The notes beneath the pieces are model-generated. The model saw only the letters and a program-made list of their open reading frames with translations. It made no database searches and was not told the origin of the DNA. A program made the translations under genes and the position numbers. A stretch of DNA of 25,237 nt from Flavobacterium sp. (lineage in GTDB: Bacteria; Bacteroidota; Bacteroidia; Flavobacteriales; Flavobacteriaceae). Of the stretch, positions 23,581 through 25,237 are shown piece by piece; position 1 is the stretch's first letter; each line of letters begins with the position of its first letter. The stretch lies in the NCBI GenBank assembly GCA_030682755.1, contig JAUXNR010000310.1, positions 1-25,237 of the forward strand, in the 5' to 3' direction.

Positions 23581-23615
23581 GTATTTATTGTTGGAAGTAA
23601 AGCGACTACAATTAC

Positions 23616-23662
23616 AAATCTAAATAATCGAGAAATCTAATAATCGAACAATCGAAAAATCC
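23616..23662. repeat. Degenerate 8-9 bp AATCKA repeat
   Basis: Five to six imperfect units of 8-9 bp built on AATCTAA or AATCGAA, lying between the aspartate kinase stop (23666) and the promoter of the 1135-aa gene. It resembles the AAAAATCT array at 15995-16025 but is more diverged. No hairpin terminator is visible after aspartate kinase. Confidence 0.6.
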
Positions 23663-23665
23663 AAC

Positions 23666-24919
23666 TTACTCCTTCGTCACAATCTGAATCGTATCTCCCA
23701 AAATTTGTTTCACCAAAACAGATTTGTCTGTTTCCACAATTGTAACGGCACTTTCAGTAAAATGACGAATGGTAAACAACGATACGTTTTCATACCAACT
23801 GATTTGAAAACGTTTTGACAAAAAACTTTTCAATTCATTAAAGTGGTTGAATTTGTCTTCAACACATACCGAAAAACTAATGGCAGAATTTTGAATCAAA
23901 CTCACTTTAATTTGGTATTCATGAAACAATCTGAAAATTTCACTGATGTGTTCTTCCATGATAAAAGAGAAATCTATGGAGGAAAGCGAAAGCAACAGTT
24001 GGTTTTTTTTCACAATAAAACACGGCGTTTGTGGCACCAAGTCGGCTCCTTTTGAAACACTGGTTCCGGCCAAAAGCGGATTCAAAAAGGATTTTACATA
24101 CAACGGAATTTCTTTACGTTGTAGCGGTTGTAATGTTTTTGGGTGGATAACCGAAGCTCCGTAAAAAGCCAACTCAATAGCTTCTCGATAGGATATTTGA
24201 TTTAACAAAATGGCATTTTCAAAATACCTCGGATCTGCATTCAAAACGCCGGGAACATCTTTCCAAATCGTTACGCTTTCGGCATTTAAACAATAGGCAA
24301 AAATAGCAGCGGTATAATCGGATCCTTCACGACCCAAAGTTGTAGTAAAATTATTTGGATCAGCACCCAAGAATCCTTGAGTAATGTTAAGGGTTTTGCG
24401 TTTTACGTTTTTAGAAATCAATTCTTGAGTTTGTTCCCAATCCACAGTAGCATCACGATAGGAGGTGTCTGTTTTAATAAAATTACGAACATCCAACCAG
24501 TTGTTTTTTAGGCCACAAGAATTGAAATAATGGCTCACAATCGTGGTGGAAATTAGCTCACCATAACTTACAATTTGGTCATAAACAAAATTATAGTTTG
24601 GCGATTTATTATGGCTTAAAAAATATTCCATATCTTCAAAATGCTGGTTCAACGCTTTGTAAACGGCATTTTTATCATCTTCAAAAAGGTCCATCACAAT
24701 CTGTAAATGATATTTTTTTACTTCTTGAATGGATTCTTGCAATTCAGTTGATTTGTCAAAATAGTTTTTAATCACAACTTCCAATGCATTTGTTGTTTTA
24801 CCCATTGCGGATATAACCACCAAAACATTGTCATGACCCACTTTTTGCAAAACATCAAAAACATTTTTAATGCCATTAGCATCTTTTACGGATGCTCCAC
24901 CAAATTTGAATATTTTCAT
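23666..24919 (-). CDS. Aspartate kinase
   Basis: 417 aa from ATG 24919; an in-frame upstream extension exists but overlaps the previous gene and lacks family similarity. Phosphorylates aspartate with ATP to aspartyl-4-phosphate, the entry step of Lys/Thr/Met and diaminopimelate synthesis. Seen: N-terminal KFGGASVKDANGIKNV (5-20), SYGELIST (about 118-125), the substrate/ATP segment TLGREGSDYTAAIFAYCLNAE (about 192-212) and TIWKDVPGVLNADPRY (about 215-230), AIELAFYGASVIHPKTLQP (about 242-260), then C-terminal regulatory ACT-type domains (about 285-417). It is not fused to homoserine dehydrogenase. ACT domains suggest feedback inhibition by an amino acid end product; which one is not visible. 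It lies 5 nt after the acetyltransferase stop, so both share an operon. Confidence 0.95.
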   Translation of the reverse strand: MKIFKFGGASVKDANGIKNVFDVLQKVGHDNVLVVISAMGKTTNALEVVIKNYFDKSTELQESIQEVKKYHLQIVMDLFEDDKNAVYKALNQHFEDMEYFLSHNKSPNYNFVYDQIVSYGELISTTIVSHYFNSCGLKNNWLDVRNFIKTDTSYRDATVDWEQTQELISKNVKRKTLNITQGFLGADPNNFTTTLGREGSDYTAAIFAYCLNAESVTIWKDVPGVLNADPRYFENAILLNQISYREAIELAFYGASVIHPKTLQPLQRKEIPLYVKSFLNPLLAGTSVSKGADLVPQTPCFIVKKNQLLLSLSSIDFSFIMEEHISEIFRLFHEYQIKVSLIQNSAISFSVCVEDKFNHFNELKSFLSKRFQISWYENVSLFTIRHFTESAVTIVETDKSVLVKQILGDTIQIVTKE

Positions 24920-24924
24920 AAATT

Positions 24925-25237
24925 TTAATTGCTTATTTTTTCTAAAAATGAAGTAATTCCTTGTTCGTCCATGTGAACTACCCGCCAATCATCAAGTACC
25001 TTTGCACCGGATTTGATGTAAAAATCAACAGCAGGCGTATTCCAATCCAGAACATTCCACTCAATTCTTCTAACGTTGTCTTTTTTTCCTTGTTTGATTA
25101 TCTCAGTGTATAACGCAAATCCGGCACCGGTTCCTCGTTGGTTTTCTTTTACAATCAAGTCTTCCAAGTGAATGGTTTTGCCTTTCCATGTGGAAAAACG
25201 ATAATAATACAGTGCCATTCCAATGATTTCTGATTGG
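24925..25237 (-). CDS. GNAT N-acetyltransferase, N-terminus beyond the window
   Basis: Partial: the frame is open to the right edge (QSEIIG before the first visible Met), so the ATG at 25218 is internal and about 40-60 residues are missing. 103 residues are visible. Beta strand IIGMALYYYRFST, then LEDLIVKENQRGTGAGFALYTEI with the acetyl-CoA pyrophosphate loop QRGTGAG, and RRIEWNVLDWNTPAVDFYIKSGAK, which is the conserved GNAT motif B (N..A..FY...GA). The layout resembles diamine (spermidine-type) acetyltransferases, but substrate cannot be fixed without the N-terminus. It is co-transcribed with aspartate kinase 5 nt downstream. Confidence 0.88.
   Translation of the reverse strand, partial: QSEIIGMALYYYRFSTWKGKTIHLEDLIVKENQRGTGAGFALYTEIIKQGKKDNVRRIEWNVLDWNTPAVDFYIKSGAKVLDDWRVVHMDEQGITSFLEKISN

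Noticed and set aside
24920..24988. A 23-residue N-terminal extension of aspartate kinase
   Set aside because: It overlaps the acetyltransferase coding sequence and has no family similarity; MKIFKFGGASV is the usual start.

Overview
The window looks like chromosomal DNA from the Bacteroidota, most likely family Flavobacteriaceae and close to Flavobacterium. The evidence is AT-rich DNA, promoters with the Bacteroidetes -7 element TAnnTTTG, a fused MurF-alanine racemase, a type IX secretion (T9SS) sorting domain on an RCC1-repeat protein, several Cys-anchored lipoproteins, and large TonB-dependent or outer-membrane beta-barrel proteins. Most genes are ordinary chromosomal genes. I see no phage, IS element, CRISPR array or rRNA.

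Layout. (1) 1-1094: 3' part of a HipA-family kinase toxin gene on +, cut by the window edge. It converges on a minus-strand pair: a Glu-rich protein of unknown function followed directly by rsmI (2806-1151). (2) 3035-7733, +: tdk, the murF-alr fusion, mscL and asd, with terminators after mscL and asd. (3) 7734-8311: an AT-rich gap holding a small orphan membrane protein and, just before the next operon, a perfect -7 promoter element with an upstream inverted repeat. (4) 8312-11736, +: a probable three-gene operon of a His/Cys-rich small membrane protein, a TonB-dependent receptor and a surface-type lipoprotein, closed by a strong terminator. This is the best candidate for a less described system, possibly metal uptake. 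(5) 11812-15996, +: a DoxX-family membrane protein, an S9A prolyl oligopeptidase lipoprotein, a palindromic intergenic element plus terminator, and an RCC1-repeat T9SS cargo protein.

(6) 19336-16073, minus strand: an enoyl-CoA hydratase-family protein, a 57-aa membrane protein coupled to it by TAATG, a 6-carboxytetrahydropterin synthase homologue (QueD), a DAO-type FAD oxidoreductase and mtgA. (7) 19433-19561: tRNA-Ala(GGC) with its own -7 element and terminator. (8) 25237-19586, minus strand: the 3' part of a GNAT acetyltransferase gene, aspartate kinase, a 1135-aa outer-membrane protein, and a lipoprotein carrying two copies of an HGxPxHRCDIAVGAPL motif.

How genes fit together: asd and the aspartate kinase gene encode the first two enzymes of the aspartate-family pathway (Lys/Thr/Met and diaminopimelate) but lie far apart. 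MurF-Alr and MtgA act in peptidoglycan synthesis. RsmI and QueD contribute to 16S rRNA and tRNA modification. The remaining genes are mostly envelope or surface proteins of unknown substrate. Functions were assigned by recognising motifs and family patterns; no database search was run.
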